A stretch of DNA of 64,000 nt from Taxillus chinensis (Eukaryota; Streptophyta; Magnoliopsida; Santalales; Loranthaceae), in contig CM042088.1 in NCBI GenBank assembly GCA_023512835.1, positions 34,365,664 to 34,429,663 of the forward strand, in the 5' to 3' direction. A program made the position numbers and the translations under genes. This document shows positions 48,582 through 58,733 of the stretch, piece by piece (within the stretch, counting starts at the first letter, position 1; each line of letters begins with the position of its first letter). Under the pieces are notes generated by a model. That model was given only the letters and a program-made list of their open reading frames with translations, did not search any database and was not told the origin of the DNA.

Positions 48582-48918
48582 TGTCACGGAGTCAGCCTTT
48601 ATCACAGCTTAACCCGTGCAACACCTAGTTCCCACCCGTACGAAGGAACGCTAGGTCAGCCTAACTAGTCGCATTTGATCGGAACCCATCGATCAGTTGT
48701 AAAGCAATTGTGTAGGGAAGCACTTAGCGGAAGAAAGATTGAACGAAGGCAACAAATCGATTGTATTGATTGTTTGAAAGCTTTACAACATCACTCCCCT
48801 ACATATAGATGTTAACACTTTTCTGGTTTTGACACCAAGAGATATCATTTCTAACAGAGCATTTAAATCTCTACAACTCACTCTATAAACAAAGTTACAA
48901 CACTTTACAAAGAGGAAA
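48582..48918 (-). mobile_element. 5' LTR (incomplete) of the gag-protease gypsy element
   Basis: On the minus strand it ends ACTCCGTGACA, directly followed by a primer site. It aligns with the 3' LTR at 2992-3376; the first ~35 bp of the LTR are lost where the LTR at 48919 begins. Confidence 0.8.
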
Positions 48919-51029
48919 TTGTCACGCCCCCAAATTCTGAAACCTACAGAACCAGGGACGCGACTTTCCCACGCCCACTCAAGAGTCGTGGGGTTGGTGA
49001 TTGATCTAAACCTGTACAATACTACAACAAGGGTAGGATTGTACGCTAATGTGATAAATCCAAATTTAATAAATGAGCATAACAGTGCAATTAGTCCACA
49101 TAAATGTCTCACACCAAACATCTCATAAATCAGTTCTACCAGAAGCTACATACAACTGTCACGGACCCTAGTCCGGAAAATCAAATAATAAATAGCAAAA
49201 CCGGTAGCAATTAGAATAAATCCTACACCAAGGATGTCCCGTCCTGCTCTGCTGAGGCTCCACCTGCTACTCCCTATGACCTGTAGGAAATAGGAATAAG
49301 GTAGGGTGAGCACGAATGCCCAGTAGGTGACTCCCATTCTCACCACCAACACACATAAAATCCTAAGTCTATATGAACAGTGTATGCTTGTGCCAGTGTA
49401 GTGTCATGTCTATCACAATAAAATTTCATAAAATCATATATAAGACATCACCACTTTAAAATCATTAATGGTTCACACCGGCAACCTTGCCATTCACGAA
49501 ATTTCCGCTACCAGCTCCAGAAATTTGAATCACTATCGGACAACCATATATGGGACCTGTGGTGTCCCTTCGACAACCTGCCTCATATGGGATCTAGGTT
49601 ACCAGCCACATAGGGGACCTGCAGCCTCTTGCCAGCCCTATATGGGACCCGCGGTTATCCAACCAATTTCATGACAAAATCCACACTCATAACTGATAAA
49701 CACCAATTTATCACATGTCCACACACATAATTAATAAACACCAATTTAATCACATCCACACATAATTAGTAAACAAAGTTTTCAATAGTCACAACTCACT
49801 ACTACGGCCTTTTGAGCATTAAAATTTCCAAACTAGCATTAACTTATCACAAATGACATCAATATATATATATATACACCCATCCAACAATTAATGTTAA
49901 TTACAGGTATCCCCTCTCGTTAAAATAATGATATTACCACAAATTATATGTATATATATGTATATATATATATATATAAAACAAATTTAAACATGGACCG
50001 GCCCAACACGCCAGCCCACTAGGGCTGGCGCTTGACTATGGGGGCGGCACTGATGCCCCCCCCCCCCCTCCACGTCAACATGACGCTGACCATGCTTCAG
50101 CTCACGGGGCGGCACATGCCGTGCTCCCCCCCCCCCCCCTCCTATCTACCCTATCGCGCGGGGCACAGGACACGAACCACAGGGGCGGCACTGATGCAGC
50201 CGCCCCCTTTCCTCCTTCCTTCACAACGGCATAGGCAAACGGGGACCTTTTACGGGACGACCATTGTGCCTCCATACCCCTCCTCTCTTCAGTCCCGCAG
50301 CATATGGGGGCTTCACTGGGGCGGCACTGGCCCCCGTCCCTCTCTTCCCCCTCATCTCCGGCGGAGCACGCGGTTGTGCAGAGCGCACGAAACGCGCGAG
50401 GCTAACCAAGGTGGGCTTGGCTGTCGTCGTCCCACTGCGCTTCTTCCCTTAGACGCTTCACAGCGCAAGCAACAACACGACCATATATAAAAATAGATAC
50501 CTATATTTGTATGCACAAGTAAACAGAATTACCCTACACCTTCACAACCTGCGTTCATGCAATAGGGTGGTCAGAACTAAGAAATCACCTACCTGGATCT
50601 AGTTTCGCACACCGGTGGTAAAAATCGCCTGCTTCAACCCTGTGTTCCTCCCTCACCAGGTTTGCATAAACGCAACGAATGTAGGGTTTCTACTTTACGT
50701 TACACCTCTATTTATATTCTTCAAATAATATGAAGTAATAATAATAATAATAGGATTAGTAATTATAATTATAATAATCACCTCAATAATTATATAAACA
50801 ATAATAACATTTATGATATTAATTATTATTACAATAATAACCCAAATTACTTAAATAATTTTATTAATAATATTAAACCCAGAAAATAATTATAATGATG
50901 ATGACATGTCAACAGACTCAAAATAATAATAATGATAATAATAATAATTCAAAATGTCCACGCTGCCGAAAGTATCCCACACTCTATTCAGAGGTTAACT
51001 TCAATCTCACATAGGTACGAGTCTTTACA
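48919..51029 (-). mobile_element. 3' LTR of a truncated Tekay/Del-like gypsy element
   Basis: On the minus strand it begins TGTAAAGACTCGTACC and ends GGGGGCGTGACAA (2.1 kb). Upstream of it at 51030-51250 is internal sequence, so this is a 3' LTR and not a solo LTR. Repeats of the GGTCCCATATAGGGCTGG type occur at 49545-49665. Two C-runs lie at 50056-50070 and 50126-50140. The element's 5' part is missing beyond 51250. Confidence 0.78.
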
Positions 51030-51250
51030 TCTTCCCCACCTTAGGACTTTTCGTCTCCGAAAAGACAAGTCATTCTTAACGAAATAACACTCTTCAGGTT
51101 AAAATAATTATGCACAACCTAGCTATAAGTAGCATGCTAAACAAAACCACGCTCATAAACAAAATAACCAACAACTCATCAAATCGCACACAAAAAGAAC
51201 ATTAACAACCATAAGCACAATAAACAGACAACAAAGTTAACTACCTCATC
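51030..51250 (-). mobile_element. Polypurine tract and 3' end of the same gypsy element
   Basis: The minus strand reads CGGAGACGAAAAGTCCTAAG and then GTGGGGAAGA directly before the LTR. This is the 'GGGGACGAA...AAGGGGGG' arrangement with polypurine tract that closes Tekay-type elements. No pol sequence remains. Confidence 0.75.
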
Positions 51251-51252
51251 GC

Positions 51253-51710
51253 ATGATAAAGATCTTGACAGAAATACCTCAAAATGGCCTAAGTGTGCTA
51301 GGATATGCCTCGGTCCGTGACAAAGATAACAATGAGTTCATCTGGTTTCATTCTTCATACATTCAACGAGCAGATAGTGAGTTTGGCAAAGGAGTGATTG
51401 AATGTCAAACAGTGCATACAGTTGAATATGCAGGAGCAGATTGCATCAGACAGCTCATCACAGTGAGTGAGTACCGAAGTAATACTGTTTCTGTATTTGC
51501 ATTTAAAAGAGAAGAGAGTTAATCCTGTTGTAAGAAGGGCTAGACTCTTCGTATTAAAAACATATAATGGATTAGACTTGGTGTATGCACACCCTTACCA
51601 CCGTGGAGTAAATAACATTGATCGAACCATATAAATCATATGTCTTTGTCTTTTATCTCCAATACATACTTGCTGTTCGCTTGATCTTGTATAAGACACT
51701 AAAATACTAT
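51253..51710 (-). mobile_element. Partial LTR, same family as 31083-32697
   Basis: On the minus strand GGTTCGATCAATGT, TACTCCACGGTGG, ATCTGCTCCTGC and CGTTGAATGTATGA(A/G)GAA occur in the same order as in the LTR at 31083-32697. The 89-residue open frame that spans part of it on the plus strand is therefore not a gene. Confidence 0.75.
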
Positions 51711-52175
51711 AGAAAAAATATTTAAAAAATTATTGGATTTGGTTTTCAATTCAAGACAGTTTTCTAAGAGCAACTTCAAAATGTTCTTTATTATCTACAA
51801 ATAAAGAGTCGAACCTAAAAATTTCACTCCAACAAACTCTATATCCACTCTCTACAAATGAATTTTACTATAGTAACTCTTTAAAAATGAAAAGTTACTA
51901 TTCACTTTCTATATAATATTATATTATTTTTTATATTTTCTCTTTGATTGTTTTATTATTTTTATTATTTTATTAAAAATAAAACTAAAATAAAAATGAT
52001 TGTTGAAATTAAAATTTTCCCATCCAAAAAATTCAATATTATTATTGAACCATCGAAAAAAAATTCACATCGAAAAATAAAAATGATTGAAGCAAAAGAC
52101 ACATAACTTTCAAATGCAAAATCAATACTGATAAGTTTTTTTTCCTTTTTCTAATCCAATGTTTTTAAAACACGT
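51711..52175. other. AT-rich intergenic DNA
   Basis: A TAAGAGCAACTTCAAAATG motif near 51765 resembles the left end of the TIR elements listed here, but no partner end was found. Otherwise nothing. Confidence 0.5.
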
Positions 52176-53158
52176 TAGAGCATCACCAATCGTATCCCTA
52201 TATGGCTCTCTACCTTATATTAGAGAGAAAAAACATACTGTAGCTATTCCAACCATCTCTCCAAATGACTCCCCAAAATACATAACTCTCCAAATGATAT
52301 ATAGCCAGCGTTTTGCCTCTTGCTATTAATATTTTAATATTTAACGGAAACAGGTCTCGCATTGTCCTGTTTGTCTCGCGCGTTCACTCGTCTCACATCT
52401 CACACCTGCAAATTACAAACCAGGAATCCCCCCTGCTGCCCCGCTTAATTCATCTCTCTCTCACCCCTCCCCCACCCCTCGCCACGCGCGTTCATTCATC
52501 TCACGCCTGCAAATTACACTCAGACCACGCCTAGGAAAGGCCAATTCCTCATATGTGACATGACCTCTTCTTCGGCCCCCAAAATTCACAGAGTCCAAAA
52601 GTAATCATCCATCCCTGGAAAAGCCCCCCAAACCTAGAAAGTAGATGCAATTCTTGCCTATGTTTACAGAAGCTAGAGTTTCTGGATCTGAGCCACAATC
52701 GATTCGCCAACTGTGGGGTGCCTTTGTTCTTGGCGAGGATGCCCAATTTGAGGGAGGTGTATTGAGCGGGAACGGGGAGAAGCTGGGGGGCATTTTGGGG
52801 CTGGGATTTTCAGGGCTAGGCCTGGTTGGGACAATACCAGCTTCCATGGGGGTGTTCTTGAGGGACTTGTGTAATTTGGGACTGACAACAACAGACTTGA
52901 GGGGGTTGTCCCTGGTGAGTTGGGACTTCTGCGTCTGTCAGGGAATTGAATTTGGCGAACAGGCTTAGTGGTAGGCTTTGCTGCTGCTTCTTCTTCAATT
53001 ATTGAAGTCAAATGAAAATGAACTTGCATTATAAAATGATAAAATATTATAAAATAGAGAGCATGATTGGAATAGATACGATAAAATTAATTCCCTATTA
53101 TTGCTTTTACTTAAAATAGAAAGTATATACAGGAGTATGGTTGAAAATGCTCTTAGTA
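52176..53158. mobile_element. TIR transposon carrying a captured LRR gene piece
   Basis: Ends TAGAGCATCACCAATCGTAT and, from the other strand, TAAGAGCATTTTCAACCATA are imperfect inverted repeats. The centre is GC-rich with coding-like LRR sequence, while the flanks are AT-rich. No clear target duplication was found, so the boundaries are approximate. Confidence 0.55.
52668..52970 (+). pseudogene. Fragment of a PII-2-like leucine-rich-repeat protein
   Basis: Two frames together give LEFLDLSHNRFANCGVPLFL and ARMPNLREVY, then after a frame change LGGILGLGFSGLGLVGTIPA and SMGVFLRDLCNLGL, and in a third frame ELNLANRLSG-like sequence. The LxxLxLxxN and GxIPxS spacing is that of plant extracellular LRRs. 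The wording (NRF..FGVPLFLAEMP, GIPASMGVFLRN) matches Piriformospora indica-insensitive protein 2-type LRR proteins. There is no signal peptide, start or terminal domain. Broken and non-functional. Confidence 0.75.
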
Positions 53159-53487
53159 CCAACAACCAAAATTGATAAACACAGACTAAAACCATTTCTT
53201 GCTAAAATCGAAGAGACACGAAGAAACCCAATTCATAGGAAAAGAAGAAGAAGAAATAACATTTTAACTAAAATTGAGCTCTCCTTCCCGTATTTTCTCC
53301 GGAAACAAACAGAATCCCAGATGGAAGAACTGATCGAGCAGTAGAGGGTAAGGCCAGGCTGGTTGATCGACAAGGGAGACGCCATGAGACGAGGTTTTGT
53401 GAACAGAGATCCAATTCGCGGACTCGGACCGTCGGACGAGGATTCGGGACCGCGAATGCCCTAACTTTGGCTAAGCTCTAAACCATC
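53159..53487. other. Short flank before the copia element
   Basis: No gene is supported. GC content rises from about 53340, and this stretch is probably part of the region upstream of the PMT gene that the copia insertion pushed away. The target duplication CCATC occupies 53483-53487. Confidence 0.5.
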
Positions 53488-53713
53488 TGATAAGAAATAT
53501 CAAAGAAAAGAATTGCTTCTCTTGCCCTTCTTTATTCATGAAGCACGTTTATATAGATACAGAGTCCTAAAATAGGAAGAATATATGACAGGCCTAAAGA
53601 GGAATACATATATTGTAATCAATAAACTTAACCAAATAATCATAAAGGAATCAAAATAAATCCCAAATATTATGGGCGTAGAATCCCATAATATCAGCCG
53701 CATAATGTTAATA
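53488..53713 (-). repeat. 3' LTR of the copia element
   Basis: Identical to 58239-58464. The purine tract of the element lies at 53714-53722 (TCCCCCCTC on +). Confidence 0.95.
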
Positions 53714-53720
53714 TCCCCCC

Positions 53721-56700
53721 TCAAGACGGAGCATGAAGATCACGAATGCCCGACTTGCGGAGAAGAAACTCAAATTGCGAGCGACCCAAGGCCTTGGTAA
53801 AAAGATTAGCAAGTTGCACGGTAGTAGGAGTATACGAAGGAGAAATTACGCCAGCTTTGACAGCATCACGAACAAGATGACAATCAGCCTCAATATGCTT
53901 TGTACGCTCATGAAAGACTGGATTGCGGGCGATATGGAGGGCGGATTGACTGTCACAATGTAATGACATGCTGCGGGCATGAGGAACACCCAAATCACCA
54001 AGTAATTGTTTGAGCCATTTTAACTCACAAGTGGTTGCAGCCATAGAACGATATTCAGCTTCAGCAGACGAACGAGACACAGTGGGCTGCTTCTTAGTTT
54101 TCCAAGAGATAGGGGAATGGCCAAGCAACACCAACCAACCGGTCAAAGAACGACGTGTGAGGGGGCAGCCAGCCCAATCCGAATCACACCATGCATCCAA
54201 ACGCAGGGGACCAGCAGACCGGAGAAGAATCCCCTGACCCGGATGCTTTTTCAAGTACCGAACAACACGTAAGGCCGCCTGCCAATGATCAACACAAGGA
54301 TTGTGCATAAATTGGGCGAGAATATGAACAGAATAAGAGAGATCAGGTCGAGTCACAGACAAATAAATCAAACGCCCGATAAGACGACGATAGGAGTCTG
54401 GATCGGCAAGAGGTGGACCAGTAGCTAATGCCAGGCGGTGGTGTTGTTCCATAGGAAAGTCAGCTGGTTTGGCACCCAATAAGCCGGCTTCAGCAATAAT
54501 ATCCAAGGTGTATTTCCGTTGGCAAAGAAAGATCCCCTCAAGGCTCCGGGCGACCTCAAGACCCAAAAAATATTTCAAAGTGCCCAAATCCTTCATATGA
54601 AAGCAACGACCCAAGTAAGCTTTAAAGAGTGTCAATGCGGGGATATTATTGCCAGCAATGATTAAATCATCGACATAGACCAGCACATGAAGATGGAGTG
54701 TACCCCGGCGCAATGTGAAAAGAGAGTAGTCAGAATAGGATTGAACGAACCCATATTGTGTCAAGGCCGTGGAGAGTTTAGCAAACCAACAACGGGGGGC
54801 TTGTTTGAGCCCATATAAAGACTTCTTCAAGCGACAAACTAAAGTGGGGTCAGCATTTGTAAAGCCTGGTGGCCTTTTCATATAAACCTCCTCATCCAAG
54901 TCACCGTGAAGGAAGGCGTTGTGGACGTCCATTTGATGAACGACCCATTTGTTAATAGCTGCTACAGCCAAGAAGGTGCGAACCGTGACCATTTTGGCCA
55001 CCGGGGCAAATGTCTCATCATAGTCGATGCCCTCTTTCTGATGATGACCAAAAACAACAAGGCGCGCTTTCAGGCGTTCAATGCTGCCGTCTGAATGATA
55101 TTTTATTTTGTACACCCATTTGCTCGCAAGAGCTGTCTTTCCAGAGGGCAATTTTTCCATGACCCAGGTCCCATTCTCTTCAAGAGCTTGTATCTCAGTG
55201 GCCATGGCTGTGCGCCAACCAGGATCTCGGATGGCTTCCTGGTAATTTCTAGGTTCGTTGCCTATGGTAACTGCTGCAAGAAAAGCTTGATGGCGAGTAG
55301 TAAACTGAGCATAAGAAACGAAGTGTGTAAGAGGGTAAGGAGTACCTGAGGCATGTTGATGGGCAGATGAACTTGCTGAGGACTTTACTTTGCGAATCGT
55401 ATGGGTGATATAATCCTTATACCGAGTCGATGGTATTTTATGGCGCATCCCCCTGCCCATTTCGGGGGCCATAACATCATCACTGACTATAGGAACAGTT
55501 GGTTCGGGCTCTACAGAACGCGTGGGGGCAACCACGACTTCCGTTCCATGGTCTGGTGCGGTCGCACCAATCAGACCATCGACACCTGCAAGATCGACCC
55601 CGTCAACACCAGCGTCAAGAAGCAGGGAAGGCCGCTCTGTAAGTGATGGCCGATCGGTGGGTGAGGACCGAGCTGTGGGAGAGGCCCGATTTGTGGGTGA
55701 GGCTAGCGAGGGACCCCCGTGGTCGGGAGAAGCATTAGAAAATTCTAAAGGTATATCATCATCAGGAGGGACAATATCTGGAGGAGCATGATCTGTAGGA
55801 GGAAGAAGATCTTGCTGGACGGCAAAGGGAAACTCCTCTTCATAGAATTTCACATCACGAGAGACGAAGTAGACATGGGATTCCAAATCATACAATTTCC
55901 ACCCCTTTTTGCCGTAAGGATAACCCACAAAAATGCACTTACGACTGCGACTAGCAAACTTGTCACCGTCACGCCGTTGATGATGAGCATAACAGAGGCA
56001 CCCAAATACTTTCATGTTTTCATATTTGGGAAGGTGACCAAATAACTTTTCATACGGCGTCATATGATGAAGCAAAGCAGATGGCGTGCGATTAATCAAG
56101 TAACATGCTGCTAAAACACATTCTCCCCAGAACTGCATAGGCAAATGACCTTGGAAGCGTAGTGCACGAGCAACATTCATAATATGTTGATGTTTTCGCT
56201 CAACTCTCCCATTTTGTTGGGGAGTCCCAACACACGCAGTCTCAAAGACAATCCCATGCTGGAAAAAATACTCATGAAGGCAATAAAATTCTGTACCATT
56301 GTCACTGCGAACTCGCTTTATTTTCTTATCGAATTGACGATCAACCAACGCAACAAAGTTCAAAAATAGAGGCTTTATTTCAGTTTTACTACAAAGTAAA
56401 TAAACCCAAACAGCACGCGAATAATCATCAACAATGGTAAGGTAATAAGTTGCCCCACATGAGGAAGGGATTCGATAGGGCCCCCATAAGTCACAGTGCA
56501 CTAATTCAAAGAGACTGCTAGCATTATTTTCACTCAAAGAAAAACAATCCCTACGCTGCTTAGCACGAGGACAAACATCACATGCGCGTATAGGCTGAGT
56601 GCGAGGAAGCTGACTCACATGGGGAAGGAACTTCAATACTTTCTCAGAGGGATGACCCATACGTTTGTGCCACAAATCTATTAACGAGTCACCAGCTACC

Positions 56701-57529
56701 GCCATAACACGCATTTTAGGAATGCCTCGGAAAAAGTAAAGTCCATCAGTTCGTTCACCCGCTCCAATCAACGTCCTCGTCTTCCGGTCCTGGATTACAC
56801 ACAATGTTTTATTAGCTTGAACAATACAATTAGAATCATCGATCAATTGTGTTACCGAAATCAAGTTGCATTTTAAGCGAGGGACAAAAAGAACATTGTC
56901 AAGTTGCAAACCACCATCCAAAATTACACTTCCTTCTTGGGTCGCCACTGCATCTTTCCCGTCAGGTAATTCCACCGAAACATTGGGAATTTGTTTCACA
57001 TTAATCAGACAATGGATATTCCCGGTCACATGATTGGTGGCTCCGGTATCGATAATCCAAGCATCTATATGCTTACCGTGTAGACGATCCTTAGTGCTGG
57101 AGACGTTTAATGCATCAAGAAGCTGCTGCCACTGGGCTGGTGTAATCCCTGCTATGCCCGTCGCCTCATTTACAGGCGCTGGTGGTTGGAGCTGTCTTGC
57201 GTTGGCGCCAGATCCACCAGTATCGGTTATTGTCTTGTGCGCACGTACCGGGACAGTGGAACCACCTCTCCCGCGCCCACCGAAGCGCCCGCCGTCTCCT
57301 TTAGATGTTGATGATCCACCGCGAGCAGTACCACGCCCACCTCGGGGACGGTCTCCCCACCACTCAGGAAACCCATGAATTTGAAAGCATGAGGTCTCGT
57401 CATGCCCCTTTCTGTTGCAATAATTGCAAAATTTGTCAGAGTGATCCACAAATTTGGACTTACCACGTGCTTCAGAGGTGACCCGAAAATCCATGAGATT
57501 GTCACGATTTCCACGAGTGGCCTGTCCTC
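53721..57529 (-). CDS. Copia polyprotein: zinc knuckle, protease, integrase, RT, RNase H
   Basis: One open frame of 1257 aa from the Met at 57494. In order: CCHC knuckle CNYCNRKGHDETSC (residues 23-36); protease DTGATNHV (from 149); GAG-pre-integrase LWHKRMGHPSEKVL; integrase with D in HCDLWGPY (~335), D in RSDNGTEF (~396) and E in NGRVERKHQ (~433); reverse transcriptase with YVDD (~938); and RNase H with CDSDWAG (~1105) and AEAEYRSMA. All key residues are in place. The true reading frame is continuous with gag, but a one-base deficit in a run of five G (57533-57537, plus strand) separates them. The Met at 57494 is only the first one after the break. Such enzymes make and insert element cDNA. 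Confidence 0.95.
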
Positions 57530-58199
57530 GTTGGGGGTCTCATCTTGGATCGGTCGTTGATATGCTTGTTCAATAGTGGGTAAGGGATCTTGTGAGAGCA
57601 AATGTGATCGAAGTGATGCAAAAGCCCCATCAAGACCGATGAGGAAATGATGCAAGTAATCTTCATCACGAAGGTCATTCACCTGTTTATTAACATTGCA
57701 CGTACAACCAGGTACAAGTGCAAGATGGTATTTTGACGTAAGTAACAAGTTCATCCCAAATACGTGAGAGACGACCAAAATAAATCGCCACCTCTTCATC
57801 CTTGGCTTGCTTGCATTCACCGAGGGATGCCTTTAATTGGCATATGCGAGTCCCGTTCACAACGCAAAAACGCTGTCGAAGATGCACCCATAGGGTCTGC
57901 GCATCATCGTAATAAGAGAGAGTGGAACGCAGAGAGGGCTCGATAGTGTTGAGTAACCAGGCTATGAGCATTGAATGGACTGTGGTCCAGTCCTCCAATT
58001 GCTCGGGTGTCGTAGGTTTTGGAATTGTTCCTTCCACAAAACCGTATTTTCGTTTTGCTTGTAACGAGGTTCGAATAGCCCGCGCCCATTCATCATAGTT
58101 TGGCCCACGCAATTGAATTGGCGTAATGACGTTGCCGGGATTATCATTTGAGCCAAGATAATAGGTCATATTGACCTTCTTCTCATCTTTGTCTGTCAT
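57530..58199 (-). pseudogene. Copia gag, broken by two frameshifts
   Basis: From the ATG at 58199: MTDKDEKKVNMTYYLGSNDN, then PNYDEWARAIRTSLQAKRKY and LWVHLRQRFCVVNGTRICQL, the UBN2/gag_pre copia capsid region. The frame closes at 57690 because of a shift near 57709-57716. The next frame continues NVNKQVNDLRDEDYLHHFLI, GLDGAFASLRSHLLSQDPLP and TIEQAYQRP, until a second shift at the G-run 57533-57537. The rest of the protein is then in the 1257-aa frame. The start is 39 bp after the 5' LTR. The breaks may be true decay or read errors; identical LTRs argue for youth. Confidence 0.88.
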
Positions 58200-58225
58200 A
58201 CGCTGGGATGGAGAGAAATTACTAA

Positions 58226-58238
58226 GGCTCTGATACCA
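58226..58238 (-). promoter_or_regulatory. Copia primer-binding site
   Basis: TGGTATCAGAGCC on the minus strand abuts the 5' LTR end and is complementary to the 3' end of initiator-methionine tRNA. Confidence 0.92.
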
Positions 58239-58464
58239 TGATAAGAAATATCAAAGAAAAGAATTGCTTCTCTTGCCCTTCTTTATTCATGAAGCACGTT
58301 TATATAGATACAGAGTCCTAAAATAGGAAGAATATATGACAGGCCTAAAGAGGAATACATATATTGTAATCAATAAACTTAACCAAATAATCATAAAGGA
58401 ATCAAAATAAATCCCAAATATTATGGGCGTAGAATCCCATAATATCAGCCGCATAATGTTAATA
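58239..58464 (-). repeat. 5' LTR of the copia element
   Basis: Identical to 53488-53713. It would hold the element's promoter, firing away from the PMT gene. Confidence 0.95.
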
Positions 58465-58733
58465 CCATCCGACATGGATTCCACCCCCCTTACGAGGCTC
58501 CGCTCTCACTGTCACTCCTGGTGTCGCCTTCGGGGACGCTACGGAGATGTGAGATTCGATAGCGTGGAGAGAAATGTGGGTAACTTTCAATTTTTATTTT
58601 TTATTTTTATCTCCCACCTTACCTTAGCGCGAAGAGTTGTGATAGCGGGTACTTGGACGACGTAGTGTCAGCGAATTACGTAAAGTCGGAGGCCGCCTAC
58701 TTAGATTAGACGAAGCCTCTCCAGTCGACGACG

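Larger units (their letters stand above)
53488..58464 (-). mobile_element. Complete Ty1/copia retrotransposon with identical LTRs
   Basis: The two 226-bp LTRs (53488-53713 and 58239-58464) are identical base for base by eye. A perfect CCATC duplication flanks the element (53483-53487 and 58465-58469). On the minus strand the LTR runs TATTAAC to CTTATCA, so its first two bases are TA and not the usual TG. The primer site TGGTATCAGAGCC follows immediately, and the purine tract GAGGGGGGA precedes the 3' LTR. At 5.0 kb it has the normal copia length. It lies antisense to the PMT gene. Confidence 0.96.

Noticed and set aside
50032..50490. 152-aa Pro/Arg-rich frame
   Set aside because: It lies in the GC-rich part of an LTR with C-runs that open all frames; no family resemblance.
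51253..51522. 89-aa open frame that looks protein-like
   Set aside because: The DNA aligns in reverse with the LTR at 31083-32697, so it is LTR sequence.
57034..57378. 114-aa plus-strand frame opposite the copia polyprotein
   Set aside because: Antisense shadow of the Gly/Arg-rich and protease parts of the copia frame.
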